Both the position numbers and the translations under genes were made by a program. A stretch of 62,436 nucleotides of DNA from Ga0077527 sp021300125. GTDB lineage: Bacteria > Pseudomonadota > Gammaproteobacteria > Burkholderiales > SG8-41. Shown piece after piece: positions 7,563-15,536 of this stretch. Position 1 is the first letter of the stretch. Each line of letters opens with the position of its first letter. The notes under the pieces are model-generated. The model searched no databases, was not told where the DNA came from, and was given only the letters and a program-made list of their open reading frames with translations. The DNA lies in contig JBKDUF010000139.1 in assembly GCA_046339595.1 (NCBI GenBank), positions 1 through 62,436 of the forward strand, given 5' to 3'.

Positions 7563-8998
7563 CCGCCCCGAGCCGCCCTGTAGCGCTCGAAGCTCGCCAG
7601 TGCCGCGAGCGGATGGCCGGCATTGGCCATTTCGTCATACACCGGCACGCCCAGCGCCACCGCCTTGTCGCGGAACTCGCGCTTGCGCGCTTCCAGCGCC
7701 GGCTCGCCGTCGGAACGCAGCACCAGGATGAAATGCGACTGTCCCGGATACTTCTCCTGCACGCGCATCGCCGCAGCCACCAGGTTGTCGAGCACTTCCG
7801 GCTTGGTGCGGCCGACAAAGGCCGACAGGTTGAGGTGCATCACCAGCGCCTCCGGCTTGCCCTGGCCGCAGATGATGTCGAGGATTTTTTCGGCAACACG
7901 GCCGTCATCCTGCTGCAGCGTGCCCACCGGACAGTCCACCGGATTGGTGATGCTGGTGCCCGGAGGCAGCTTCAGTGCGGCCAGCGCATCGATGGGCCCT
8001 TGGTCGAAGGGCGTGACATCGAGGTCCAGCCGCGAAAAATAGTCGGTGGCCAGCACGCTGGTGCCGCCGCCGTTGCCGAACAGCACAACCTTGCGCGTCG
8101 GCCGCTGCGGCCGCGGCGACAGCGTCTGGAATATCAGCAGCGTATCGATGAAGTGGTCCAGCGTGTCCACCAGCATGCAGCCGGTCTGCCGCGCCAGCGC
8201 CACCCACACGCGGTCGTCGCCGGCCAGTGAACCGGTATGGGAAGCCGCGGCAGCGAGGCCCTGCTGGGTGCGGCCGCCCTTCAGGATCACCACCGGCTTC
8301 GAGGCCCGGGCCTTGCGCAGGATGTCAAACAGGCGCCGGCCGTCCTTGGCGGTTTCGATGTACATGCCGATGACCCTGGTCTGCGGGTCGGCCAGATAAA
8401 ACTCGAGCAGATCAGAGGGCGTCACGTCGGCGCAGTTGCCGACGGTGACCAGGCCCGAGAACTTCAGGCCGCGAGACAGGCCGCGGCGGATGATGTCGGT
8501 GCCGAGGCCGCCGCTTTGCGACACGATGCCGACAGGGCCGGTTTCCTTCGGCCCGATCTCGGCAAAGGTCACGCGGCCGCGCGGCGTGTAGATGCCGAGG
8601 CAGTTGGGCCCGAGCAGGCGCATGCCGCCCGCTTTCGCCGCCTGTACCAGCTCATCCTGCAGGCCCTTGCCTTCGTCGACCTCACCGAAGCCGCTGGAAA
8701 TCACCTGCGCGAAACGCACATGGCCTTTCGCCGCGGCGAGCATGCCGGGAATCTGCGCGCCCGACACCGCGATGTAGGCGTAGTCCACCGGCTTGGGCGT
8801 GTCGGCCAGCGACTTGTAGGCCGTAAGGCCGTCGATTTCGGCCGCGGCGGGGTGGATCGGATAGATGTCGCCGCTGACGCCGAACTCGCGGATGCGGCGG
8901 ATGAAGACATTGGGCAGCGCATTGCCCTTGGTCGAGGCGCCGATGACGGCGACGGTTTTGGGTGCAAACAGCGGCGTGAATTGTTCAACAATGCTCAT
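7559..8998 (-). CDS. NDP-forming acyl-CoA synthetase, alpha (CoA-binding) subunit
   Basis: The 479-aa protein should, with its beta partner, form an acyl-CoA from a free acid, CoA and ATP, giving ADP and phosphate. It has an N-terminal CoA-binding Rossmann domain (FAPKTVAVIGAS), then succinyl-CoA ligase-like domains with GIVSQSGGLG. The ASHTGSLAGDD motif contains the histidine that is phosphorylated during catalysis in this family. The length fits a stand-alone alpha subunit. The beta subunit gene lies 16 bases upstream. Pimeloyl-CoA-, acetyl-CoA- and feruloyl-CoA-type specificities are all possible. Confidence 0.87.
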   Translation of the reverse strand: MSIVEQFTPLFAPKTVAVIGASTKGNALPNVFIRRIREFGVSGDIYPIHPAAAEIDGLTAYKSLADTPKPVDYAYIAVSGAQIPGMLAAAKGHVRFAQVISSGFGEVDEGKGLQDELVQAAKAGGMRLLGPNCLGIYTPRGRVTFAEIGPKETGPVGIVSQSGGLGTDIIRRGLSRGLKFSGLVTVGNCADVTPSDLLEFYLADPQTRVIGMYIETAKDGRRLFDILRKARASKPVVILKGGRTQQGLAAAASHTGSLAGDDRVWVALARQTGCMLVDTLDHFIDTLLIFQTLSPRPQRPTRKVVLFGNGGGTSVLATDYFSRLDLDVTPFDQGPIDALAALKLPPGTSITNPVDCPVGTLQQDDGRVAEKILDIICGQGKPEALVMHLNLSAFVGRTKPEVLDNLVAAAMRVQEKYPGQSHFILVLRSDGEPALEARKREFRDKAVALGVPVYDEMANAGHPLAALASFERYRAARGG

Positions 8999-9014
8999 AT
9001 TCGGATTCCGGTGC

Positions 9015-9722
9015 TCAGCCCAGGATGAAGCGCGCGTCGACCGCGACCGCGCCGGTTTCAGAGACGATCAGCGGATTGATGTCGGCCTCGCTGATGTCGG
9101 CCGCGTGTTTCAGCAGCAGGCCGTCCTCGCCGCCCATCTTCAGCAGCACCTCGATGATGGCCTCGCGCGAGGCGGGTTTGCCACCGCGTGCACCCTTGAG
9201 GATGGCCGCAGCCTTCAGCTCGTCGAGCATCTCTTCGGCATCGATGCGCGCGATCGGGCACAGGCGGAAAGACACATCCTTGAAGATTTCGACAAAAATG
9301 CCGCCGAGCCCGACCATCACCAGCGGGCCGAACTGCGGATCACGCAGGCCGCCGATCACCAGTTCGTGCCCGGACGGCGCCATTTCCTCGACCAGGAAGC
9401 CTTCGATGCGCGCGCCTTTGATCTTCGGCGCCGCGAGCATGCCCTCAATCGCGGCCTTCACTTCGGTGGCTGAGCGCAGATTGATCTTCACGCCACCGGC
9501 ATCACTCTTGTGCAGGATGTCCGGCGACATCACTTTCACCACCACCGGGACCTGCAGACCCTGCATCACCGCATCGACGTCAGCCACTCCTTTGGCAACC
9601 CGCGACTGCGGTACACGGATGCCGTAACCCGCCAGCAGCGCCTTGCCGGCGCTTTCGTCGAGTGCGTTGCGGCCCGCGGCTTTCGCCGCGGAAACAACCG
9701 TATCTGATTGATTTTTAATCAT
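9015..9722 (-). CDS. NDP-forming acyl-CoA synthetase, beta (ATP-grasp) subunit
   Basis: The 235-aa product is the ATP-grasp half of an ADP-forming acyl-CoA synthetase. Recognisable family sequences are KVMSPDILHKSDAGGV, followed by ELVIGGLRDPQFGPLVMVG and the C-terminal DINPLIV. The length is normal for the separate beta subunits, which in many bacteria are fused to alpha. Its start codon overlaps the stop of the biotin carboxylase gene (9719-9722), so ligase and carboxylase are translationally linked. This is the best argument that activation and carboxylation act on the same substrate. Confidence 0.87.
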   Translation of the reverse strand: MIKNQSDTVVSAAKAAGRNALDESAGKALLAGYGIRVPQSRVAKGVADVDAVMQGLQVPVVVKVMSPDILHKSDAGGVKINLRSATEVKAAIEGMLAAPKIKGARIEGFLVEEMAPSGHELVIGGLRDPQFGPLVMVGLGGIFVEIFKDVSFRLCPIARIDAEEMLDELKAAAILKGARGGKPASREAIIEVLLKMGGEDGLLLKHAADISEADINPLIVSETGAVAVDARFILG

Positions 9723-11071
9723 ATTTTTCTGCCGGTGACTTCGCCAATGATGCCGGTGTGAACACGGCCTTCACGGAACTGGCCGGCGCGCAGGATGTTC
9801 ACCACCGCGGGAATATTGTGTTTCAGGCCCTGGATGTCGAAACCTTCCAGTGCTTCCACCAGTCTGTCGATCGCCGCTTCGCGCGTGGCCGCACGCACGA
9901 TGACCTTGGCGATCATCGGGTCGTAGTGCGGCGTGACCTCGCGGCCTTCGGCATAACCGGTATCGACGCGGATGCCCTCGCCTTCCGGCGGACGGAAGAC
10001 CGTCAGCTTGCCCGGCGACGGGAAAAAGTTTTTCGGATCCTCGGCATAGACCCGCGCCTGGATGGCATGCCCCTTGATCGCGGGTTTACCGGGCAGGATG
10101 TCGGCAAGCTTCTCGCCGGCGGCGGAGCGGATCTGCGCCTGCACCAGGTCTACACCCGTGACTTCCTCGGTCACGCCGTGCTCAACCTGCAGCCGCGTGT
10201 TCATTTCGAGGAAATTGAAGGATCCATCGGCACCGAGCAGCATCTCGACGGTGCCGATGTTGTCATAGCCCATGCTTTTCATGATGCCGGCGATCTGGTC
10301 GGCGACGGCAACGGCCTTGTCGCGGGGAATTTCCGGACCCGGCGCCTCTTCGATCACCTTCTGGTTGCGGCGCTGTGTCGAGCAGTCACGCTCAAACAGG
10401 TGCATTGCGCCGCCATGCTGGTCGCCGAGGATCTGGAATTCGACGTGCCGCGGCCGTTCGATCAGTTTCTCCAGATAGACCTCGGCGGTGCCGAAGCCGC
10501 GGCTCGCCATCGAGCGTGAGCGTTCCACCGCGGTCAGCAGCTCGGCTTCGTCCTTGGCCGGCAGCATGCCGATGCCGCCACCGCCGCCGGCCGGCTTGAC
10601 CAGCACCGGAAAACCGATCTTGCGCGCGGCGGCGATGATGGCGTCATTGTCGTCGGGCAGGACGTCGGACCCGTGCGACATCGGCATGCCGTACTGCGCG
10701 GCAATGTCCCGGGCGCGGGTCTTGTGGCCCATCGCATCGATCCACTTGGGCGACGGTCCGATGAAGCGGCAGCCCGCGTCGATGACCTTCTGCGCAAAAG
10801 CGGCGTTCTCCGACAGGAAGCCGTAGCCGGGGTGCAGGCCGTCGGCGCCGGACCGGGTCAGCGCGGCAATGATCGCGTCCTGGTTGAGGTAACTCTCGCG
10901 GGCCGGCGCCGGGCCGATGGCGAAGGTCTGGCTGGCCATTTCCAGGTAGGGCGCATGGTGGTCGGCTTCGGAATAGAGCGCGACTGACGGAATATTCATT
11001 TCATTCAGCGCGCGCAGCACGCGGGCAGCGACCGCACCGCGGTTGGCCACCAGGACTTTATTGAATTTCAA
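9719..11071 (-). CDS. biotin carboxylase subunit of an acyl-CoA carboxylase
   Basis: The 450-aa protein carboxylates biotin using ATP and bicarbonate. It begins FNKVLVANRGAVAARVLRAL, has the ATP-grasp glycine loop VKPAGGGGGIGM, the FERDCSTQRRNQKVIEEAPGP motif and the EMNTRLQVEHGVTEEVTG catalytic stretch that follows the magnesium site. There is no fused biotinyl domain, unlike PccA or MccA; the carrier is the separate 73-aa gene at 14385. It is the AccC type, but its place between carboxyltransferase and CoA ligase genes argues for a dedicated catabolic carboxylase rather than fatty-acid synthesis. Confidence 0.92.
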   Translation of the reverse strand: MKFNKVLVANRGAVAARVLRALNEMNIPSVALYSEADHHAPYLEMASQTFAIGPAPARESYLNQDAIIAALTRSGADGLHPGYGFLSENAAFAQKVIDAGCRFIGPSPKWIDAMGHKTRARDIAAQYGMPMSHGSDVLPDDNDAIIAAARKIGFPVLVKPAGGGGGIGMLPAKDEAELLTAVERSRSMASRGFGTAEVYLEKLIERPRHVEFQILGDQHGGAMHLFERDCSTQRRNQKVIEEAPGPEIPRDKAVAVADQIAGIMKSMGYDNIGTVEMLLGADGSFNFLEMNTRLQVEHGVTEEVTGVDLVQAQIRSAAGEKLADILPGKPAIKGHAIQARVYAEDPKNFFPSPGKLTVFRPPEGEGIRVDTGYAEGREVTPHYDPMIAKVIVRAATREAAIDRLVEALEGFDIQGLKHNIPAVVNILRAGQFREGRVHTGIIGEVTGRKI

Positions 11072-11177
11072 CGGCGTGATCCTGAATCGGGTTGTGCTTC
11101 GGCATAAAAATGTGAAACACGGCGCGCGTCCGTTCTGGGTGTTGGGTACGCACCCCGTGCTTCACGAAGACGGAGGT

Positions 11178-12713
11178 TCAATAGCTGGTGGGCCAGCTGC
11201 GCATCAGGTGCTGGCCCACGCCCTTGCTCATGCGCAGCTTGTAGACATCCAGCATGCGGATCAGGTAGTCACGCGTGTCCTGCGGCTTGATCACCGACTG
11301 CGCGGCATACACCGCGGCGAGTCCCCAGACATCGGCACCCTTGCGGATGTCGGCCAGCGCCTCCTCAAAGCCTGGTTCGCCATGACTGACACCGTGCACG
11401 ATCTTGGTCGCGAAGTCGGGGCTCATGAAACTGACCTCCGCCGAAGGCCAGGCGGCAACTTCGTCGGAATGACGCCCGCCACCCATGCAGACATAGGCAC
11501 GACCGTAGCTTTTGCGCACGATCACCGTCAGGTGCGGCACGGTGACCAGGGTCATCGCGTTCATGAAGTTCATGATCTTGCCCGGTGCCCCGGCACGCTC
11601 GGCCTCGGTGCCGATCTGGAAACCCGGGGTATCGACCAGCATCACGAAGGGGATGTTGAAGGAATCGCAGAGCACGATGAAATCAACGATCTTGCGGCAG
11701 GCGTCGGCATCCAGCGCGCCGCCGCGGTGCAGCGGGTTGTTGGCGATGATGCCGACCGACTTGCCGCCCAGCCGCGCCAGCGCGGTAACCGCGCTCTTGC
11801 CGAAGCGCGGCTTCAGCTCCAGCAGCGTGTCCTTGTCGACGAGGCACTTGATCACCCGCTTCATGTCGTAAACCTGGGTGCGGCTCTCGGGCAGGATGTC
11901 GAAGACCTTGTGCATGTCCACGCCGGATCCCGCCGGCACCGGCGCATCGGCCGGGGCCTCCCTGTGGTGGTTGGGCATGTACGACAGGAATTTCTTGATC
12001 AGGTCGAACACCTCTTCCTCGGTGTCGGCGAACTGATCGATCAGGCCGGTGACCTCGGCGTGCAGGCGCCAACCACCAAGGTCTTCGGCGGAGACCTTCT
12101 CGCCCAGCGCCATCGACACCAGGCCCGGGCTCGATACGGCCATGATCGCGCCCTTGTGCATCACCGCGAAATCGGACTGGCACATCAGCCAGGTCGAGGA
12201 CCCGAAGGACGGGCCGAAGGCCGCGGCCGCGGTCGGCACTTCGCGCAGGCGGCGGAACTGGGTATTGTCGTTGCCGAGCAGCAGACCCATGCCGCGCGAA
12301 CCCATCGCGTCGGGCAGGCGCGCCCCGGTGGATTCACCGATCAGCACCAGCGGCATGCCGCGCTCGTTGGCCACGCGTTTCATGTGCGCGACCTTCTTGC
12401 TGTTGGTCGCCGAGGTTGAGGCGCCCTTGACCGTGAAATCGTTGATCACCGCGCAGACATCGCGACCGTTGATGCGGCCAAAGCCGGCCAGCTTGCCGTC
12501 GGTCTGGGTTTCATCCGCCTGCTCGGGATAGACGCCGGAGGATCCGAACAGGCCGGACTCGATGAACGAGCCCGGATCCATCAGGTAATCGATGCGCTGG
12601 CGCGCGTTCCAGACGCCCTTGGCCGTGCGCTTGGCATATTTCTCTTCGCCGCCGCCGGCCAGGGCCTTGGCGCGGCGGGCTTCGTATTCCTGCAGGAGTG
12701 CTTCGTGGGCCAT
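11178..12713 (-). CDS. acyl-CoA carboxylase carboxyltransferase subunit (first of two)
   Basis: The 511-aa product belongs to the PccB/MccB/GcdA-type carboxyltransferases, which move CO2 between biotin and an acyl-CoA. The N-terminal crotonase-like half contains LIGESTGARLPDAMGSRG, and the C-terminal half contains VDTPGFQIGTEAERAG followed by VIVRKSYGRAYVCMGGG, the two oxyanion-hole regions. The length is normal. The second carboxyltransferase, only 33 bases upstream, is a distant paralogue, so the enzyme may be a mixed hexamer. A decarboxylase role is possible in principle, but no membrane Na+ pump subunit is encoded nearby. Confidence 0.9.
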   Translation of the reverse strand: MAHEALLQEYEARRAKALAGGGEEKYAKRTAKGVWNARQRIDYLMDPGSFIESGLFGSSGVYPEQADETQTDGKLAGFGRINGRDVCAVINDFTVKGASTSATNSKKVAHMKRVANERGMPLVLIGESTGARLPDAMGSRGMGLLLGNDNTQFRRLREVPTAAAAFGPSFGSSTWLMCQSDFAVMHKGAIMAVSSPGLVSMALGEKVSAEDLGGWRLHAEVTGLIDQFADTEEEVFDLIKKFLSYMPNHHREAPADAPVPAGSGVDMHKVFDILPESRTQVYDMKRVIKCLVDKDTLLELKPRFGKSAVTALARLGGKSVGIIANNPLHRGGALDADACRKIVDFIVLCDSFNIPFVMLVDTPGFQIGTEAERAGAPGKIMNFMNAMTLVTVPHLTVIVRKSYGRAYVCMGGGRHSDEVAAWPSAEVSFMSPDFATKIVHGVSHGEPGFEEALADIRKGADVWGLAAVYAAQSVIKPQDTRDYLIRMLDVYKLRMSKGVGQHLMRSWPTSY

Positions 12714-12746
12714 TTCAATGTTCCAGTGATTACAGGCTGTTGCAAA

Positions 12747-14315
12747 TCAGGGCCGGACGCCGGCGCGATACTTCGGTCCGAGCTGGCTGGCCAGCCGGCC
12801 CTGCAGCGCGTCGATGAACTGGCACAGATAGGGACGGGTCTCGCGCGGATCGATCAGGTCTTCGATGGCGAAGGCCTCGGCGGTACGGAAAGGCGAGGCC
12901 AGCTGTTTCAGCTCGGCTTCGATCTCGCGCTCGCGGGCGGCGGGATCGACCGCGCTTTCGATTTCGCGGCGGTAGGCGGCCTTGACCCCGCCTTCCACAG
13001 GCAGGGAGCCCCATTCGCCCGAGGGCCAGGCAATCTTGAAATTGAGGCCGGTGCGGTCGATGAAGCCGCCGCCGGCAACGCCGTAACACTTGCGCACGAT
13101 CACCGTGAACATCGGCACTTTCACGTTGCCGAGGATGTAGCGCGTGCGCACGCCCTCGCGCAAGATGGCGTCGGACTCCGATTCGCGGCCGACCATCAGC
13201 CCGGGAATGTCGGCGAACAAAAGGATCGGAATGTTGAACTGGTCGCAAAGCTCGGCGAAATGGCCCTGCTTGCGCGCGGCCTTGAAGTCCATGATGCCGC
13301 CGACCATCGGATTGCTGGCGATGATGCCCACGACTTTGCCGTTCATCCGCGCCAGCGCCGTGATCACGGCCTTGCCGAAGGTCGGCTGGATTTCGAACAG
13401 TGAATCGCGGTCGACGATCAGGCCGACCAGTTTTTTCATGTTGTAGGCCTGGCGGTTGGAACGCGGCACGATGCTGGCGAGCGCATCCTCGCAGCGGTCC
13501 ACCGGGTCGCCACTGCTGACCACCGGCGGCAACTCCCACACGTTCTGCGGCATGTACGACAGGAAGCGGCGGATCTGGTCGAAACAGTCCTGCTCGCTTT
13601 CGGCGACATTGTCGATGGTGCCCGCGGTATCCACGGCGACTTTGGTGCCGCCGAGTTCGTCCTTGTGCAGCTTTTCGCCGAAAGCCCGTTCGACCACGGG
13701 TGGTCCCGCGGCGAAGATCTGTCCGCTGCCTTTGACCATGATGGACCAGTGGGCAAGGATCGCGCGCATCGACGGGCCACCCGCAGTGGTGCCCATCACC
13801 GCCGACACCACCGGCACTTCGCCCAGCAGTTCGACCGAACGCTCGACGCCGTCCTGGCCGTAGCCGGGCACCACGGTGTAGCCCTTGCGCTTGGCGGTGT
13901 TAACCGTGCCGCCGGTGCCGTCGATCAGGTTGATCAAAGGGATCCGGTATTCGTGGGCGAGGTCCTCGATGAAGCCACCCTGCCCGCCCTTGCGGCGGTC
14001 GCTGCCGAAACCGGTGCCGGCGCGGATGGTGTAGTCCTCGCCGCCGATGGCCACCGGCCGGCCATTGATGCGGGCGATGCCCATCACATAGGGCGCCGGT
14101 TCAAATGCCTTCAGCCGGCCCTCGGCGTCGTAGGTCGCCTTGCCGGCCAGCTTGCCAACCTCGCGGAATGAACCGGGATCGGCCAGCGCGACCACTCGCT
14201 CACGTACCGTGAGCTTGCCCTGGGCATGGTGCCTGGCCACAGCTTCAGCACCGCCACAGGCTTCCGCCAAACGGCGCCGATGCTGAATCTCTTCGATTTC
14301 AGGCCACCAGGTCAC
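12747..14315 (-). CDS. acyl-CoA carboxylase carboxyltransferase subunit (second of two)
   Basis: The 522-aa product is also of the PccB/GcdA type, with NAxGKLTVRERV-like entry (HAQGKLTVRERVVAL), LIDGTGGTVNTAKRKG in the first half and FADIPGLMVGRESESDAI then VIVRKCYGVAGGGF in the second. Its first-half motif (DGTGGTV) differs from the STGARL form of its neighbour, which suggests different acyl-binding pockets or a division of labour. The start is GTG at 14315. No clear Shine-Dalgarno sequence precedes it; instead there is an AT-rich spacer with a perfect inverted repeat (14327-14349). Confidence 0.9.
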   Translation of the reverse strand: MTWWPEIEEIQHRRRLAEACGGAEAVARHHAQGKLTVRERVVALADPGSFREVGKLAGKATYDAEGRLKAFEPAPYVMGIARINGRPVAIGGEDYTIRAGTGFGSDRRKGGQGGFIEDLAHEYRIPLINLIDGTGGTVNTAKRKGYTVVPGYGQDGVERSVELLGEVPVVSAVMGTTAGGPSMRAILAHWSIMVKGSGQIFAAGPPVVERAFGEKLHKDELGGTKVAVDTAGTIDNVAESEQDCFDQIRRFLSYMPQNVWELPPVVSSGDPVDRCEDALASIVPRSNRQAYNMKKLVGLIVDRDSLFEIQPTFGKAVITALARMNGKVVGIIASNPMVGGIMDFKAARKQGHFAELCDQFNIPILLFADIPGLMVGRESESDAILREGVRTRYILGNVKVPMFTVIVRKCYGVAGGGFIDRTGLNFKIAWPSGEWGSLPVEGGVKAAYRREIESAVDPAAREREIEAELKQLASPFRTAEAFAIEDLIDPRETRPYLCQFIDALQGRLASQLGPKYRAGVRP

Positions 14316-14326
14316 AGAAATTTATT

Positions 14327-14349
14327 CAATTAAAACAAATATTTAATTG
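14327..14349. repeat. perfect 8-bp AT-rich inverted repeat between carrier and carboxyltransferase genes
   Basis: CAATTAAA, a 7-base spacer and TTTAATTG form a perfect palindrome 12 bases upstream of the GTG start at 14315. The surrounding 68-bp gap is far more AT-rich than its neighbours. It could be an mRNA stem-loop that sets the ratio of carrier protein to carboxyltransferase, an operator, or part of an internal promoter. Confidence 0.6.
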
Positions 14350-14384
14350 TAAGTGTGTGCTTGCATCGAATCGTTTGCGCCGGC

Positions 14385-14606
14385 TCACTCTTCGATAATG
14401 GCAACCACCTGGCCCTCGGCCACCGGATCCTTTTCCTTGACCAGAATTTCCTTCACGGTGCCCCCGTCCTCGGTGATGACGGGGATTTCCATCTTCATCG
14501 ATTCGATGACGATCAGGACATCGCCACCTTCGACTTTGTCGCCCGGCTGGGCCTTGAGCTGCCAGACGGTACCGGTAATTTCCGATTTCACTTCAATGCG
14601 GGCCAT
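14385..14606 (-). CDS. biotin carboxyl carrier protein (stand-alone biotinyl domain)
   Basis: The 73-aa protein is a single biotinyl/lipoyl domain. Lysine 38 in VIESMKMEIPV is the biotinylation site (consensus E-S/A-M-K-M). It lacks the N-terminal extension of AccB, so it is the type of small carrier seen with dedicated acyl-CoA carboxylases. It is the first gene of the minus-strand cluster, with a GAGGAGC ribosome-binding site and a good promoter (-35 at 14669-14674, -10 at 14646-14651). Confidence 0.92.
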   Translation of the reverse strand: MARIEVKSEITGTVWQLKAQPGDKVEGGDVLIVIESMKMEIPVITEDGGTVKEILVKEKDPVAEGQVVAIIEE

Positions 14607-14645
14607 GGATAAAGCTCCTCGACGGATGCCAGAAAAGGTGCAGCG

Positions 14646-14674
14646 ATGCTATGTGCCTCACTTTTTGTTGTCAA
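14646..14674 (-). promoter_or_regulatory. sigma70 promoter of the carboxylation cluster
   Basis: On the minus strand, TTGACA (14669-14674, perfect -35) is separated by 17 bp from TAGCAT (14646-14651, four of six matches to -10). Transcription would start near 14639, 33 bases before the carrier gene. The -35 box lies inside the left copy of the 10-bp repeat, so a bound regulator would block polymerase. Confidence 0.6.
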
Positions 14675-14690
14675 GAAGATTGTTGACAAT
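14665..14690. promoter_or_regulatory. tandem operator-like repeats for the divergent GntR-family regulator
   Basis: TTGTTGTCAA (14665-14674) and TTGTTGACAA (14680-14689) differ at one base and start 15 bp apart. The right copy extends to the palindrome ATTGT-TG-ACAAT (14679-14690). FadR/FCD-type GntR proteins bind short palindromes of the GTnnAC kind, so these are the obvious operators for the product of the adjacent gene. The right copy also contains TTGACA (14683-14688) as a possible -35 box for the regulator gene, with TATCGT 17 bp downstream. Confidence 0.55.
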
Positions 14691-14720
14691 GATACAAAGT
14701 GGACCTATCGTTCGAACACC

Positions 14721-15449
14721 ATGGATGCCTCATTTGCCGCGCAACCCGGCACACCCGATCCGGCGACACCGGATGCGCCCCTGACCCAGTCCCTCGCGGA
14801 ACAGATCGCCGCAAGGCTTTCCGGGCGCATCGTGTCCGGCAGTTATGCGCCGGGGCAGCGCATCCTGGAACAGGCAGTCGCCGCCGAATTTGAAGTCAGC
14901 CGCGGCCCGGTCCGGGAGGCCTTGCGTCTGCTGGAAAAGGAGGGGCTGGTCATCATCCTGGCGCGGCGCGGCGCGCAGGTCACCAACCCGACGATTGAAG
15001 AGGTCAACGAAATCTTCGACATCCGCGCCATGCTCAACGGACTGCGTGACCGCATGATCGCGGAGAGCCCGGCGCGGGAAGCCGTCATCGCGCAAATCGA
15101 ACCTGCGCTGGCCCAGTTGCAGCTGGCCGCCGAACGTCCCGGACCCGGTGATGATTATGTCGAAGTGGTGATCCAGCTCAACCGCATGCTCACCCGCGCC
15201 GCAGGCAACCGCCGGCTGCAGGCGATCCTGGGCTCGCTGGCCGTGCAGACCGTGCGTTACACCCGTCTCGGATTGTCGACGCCGGAACGCCGCCGCCAGT
15301 CGGTGCAGCACTGGCAGCAATTGCTGCAGGCCATCCGTGAAGGCGACGGCGATGCCGCCGAGCGCATCGCGCGGCGGCGCGTGCTCGACTCGCGCGACGC
15401 GGCAGTGGAATTGCTGCGCCTCCAGCAGCAGGTGCCTTCGGCAGCCTGA
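14721..15449 (+). CDS. GntR-family transcriptional regulator, FadR/FCD subfamily
   Basis: The product (about 242 aa) has an N-terminal winged-helix domain: LAEQIAARLSGRIVSGSYAPGQRILE, then EFEVSRGPVREALRLLEKEGLV, the GntR recognition signature. An all-helical FCD effector domain follows, with the usual acidic and histidine-containing patches only partly recognisable (VIQLNRML, QHWQQLLQAIREGD). It is divergent from the carboxylation cluster and very probably controls it in response to a pathway acid or CoA ester. ATG at 14721 was chosen; if the promoter with TATCGT at 14706 is used, the mRNA would be nearly leaderless. Confidence 0.87.
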   Translation: MDASFAAQPGTPDPATPDAPLTQSLAEQIAARLSGRIVSGSYAPGQRILEQAVAAEFEVSRGPVREALRLLEKEGLVIILARRGAQVTNPTIEEVNEIFDIRAMLNGLRDRMIAESPAREAVIAQIEPALAQLQLAAERPGPGDDYVEVVIQLNRMLTRAAGNRRLQAILGSLAVQTVRYTRLGLSTPERRRQSVQHWQQLLQAIREGDGDAAERIARRRVLDSRDAAVELLRLQQQVPSAA

Positions 15450-15463
15450 GGCGCACATCCGGG

Positions 15464-15493
15464 TTGTCTGCGCAGGGGCGCAACCTCTAAGAT
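15464..15493 (+). promoter_or_regulatory. possible promoter of the SH3-like protein gene
   Basis: TTGTCT (15464-15469) and TAAGAT (15488-15493) are separated by 18 bp, each matching four of six consensus positions. Transcription would start about 35 bases before the ATG at 15537. Confidence 0.35.
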
Positions 15494-15536
15494 AGCGATC
15501 CGCTCCGCCGGCCCTGGCGGACACCGCAAGCCCATC

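Noticed and set aside
11178..14315. The two carboxyltransferases as AccA and AccD of fatty-acid synthesis
   Set aside because: Each is a full-length PccB-type protein of over 500 residues; AccD zinc-finger cysteines are absent and AccA/AccD are shorter.
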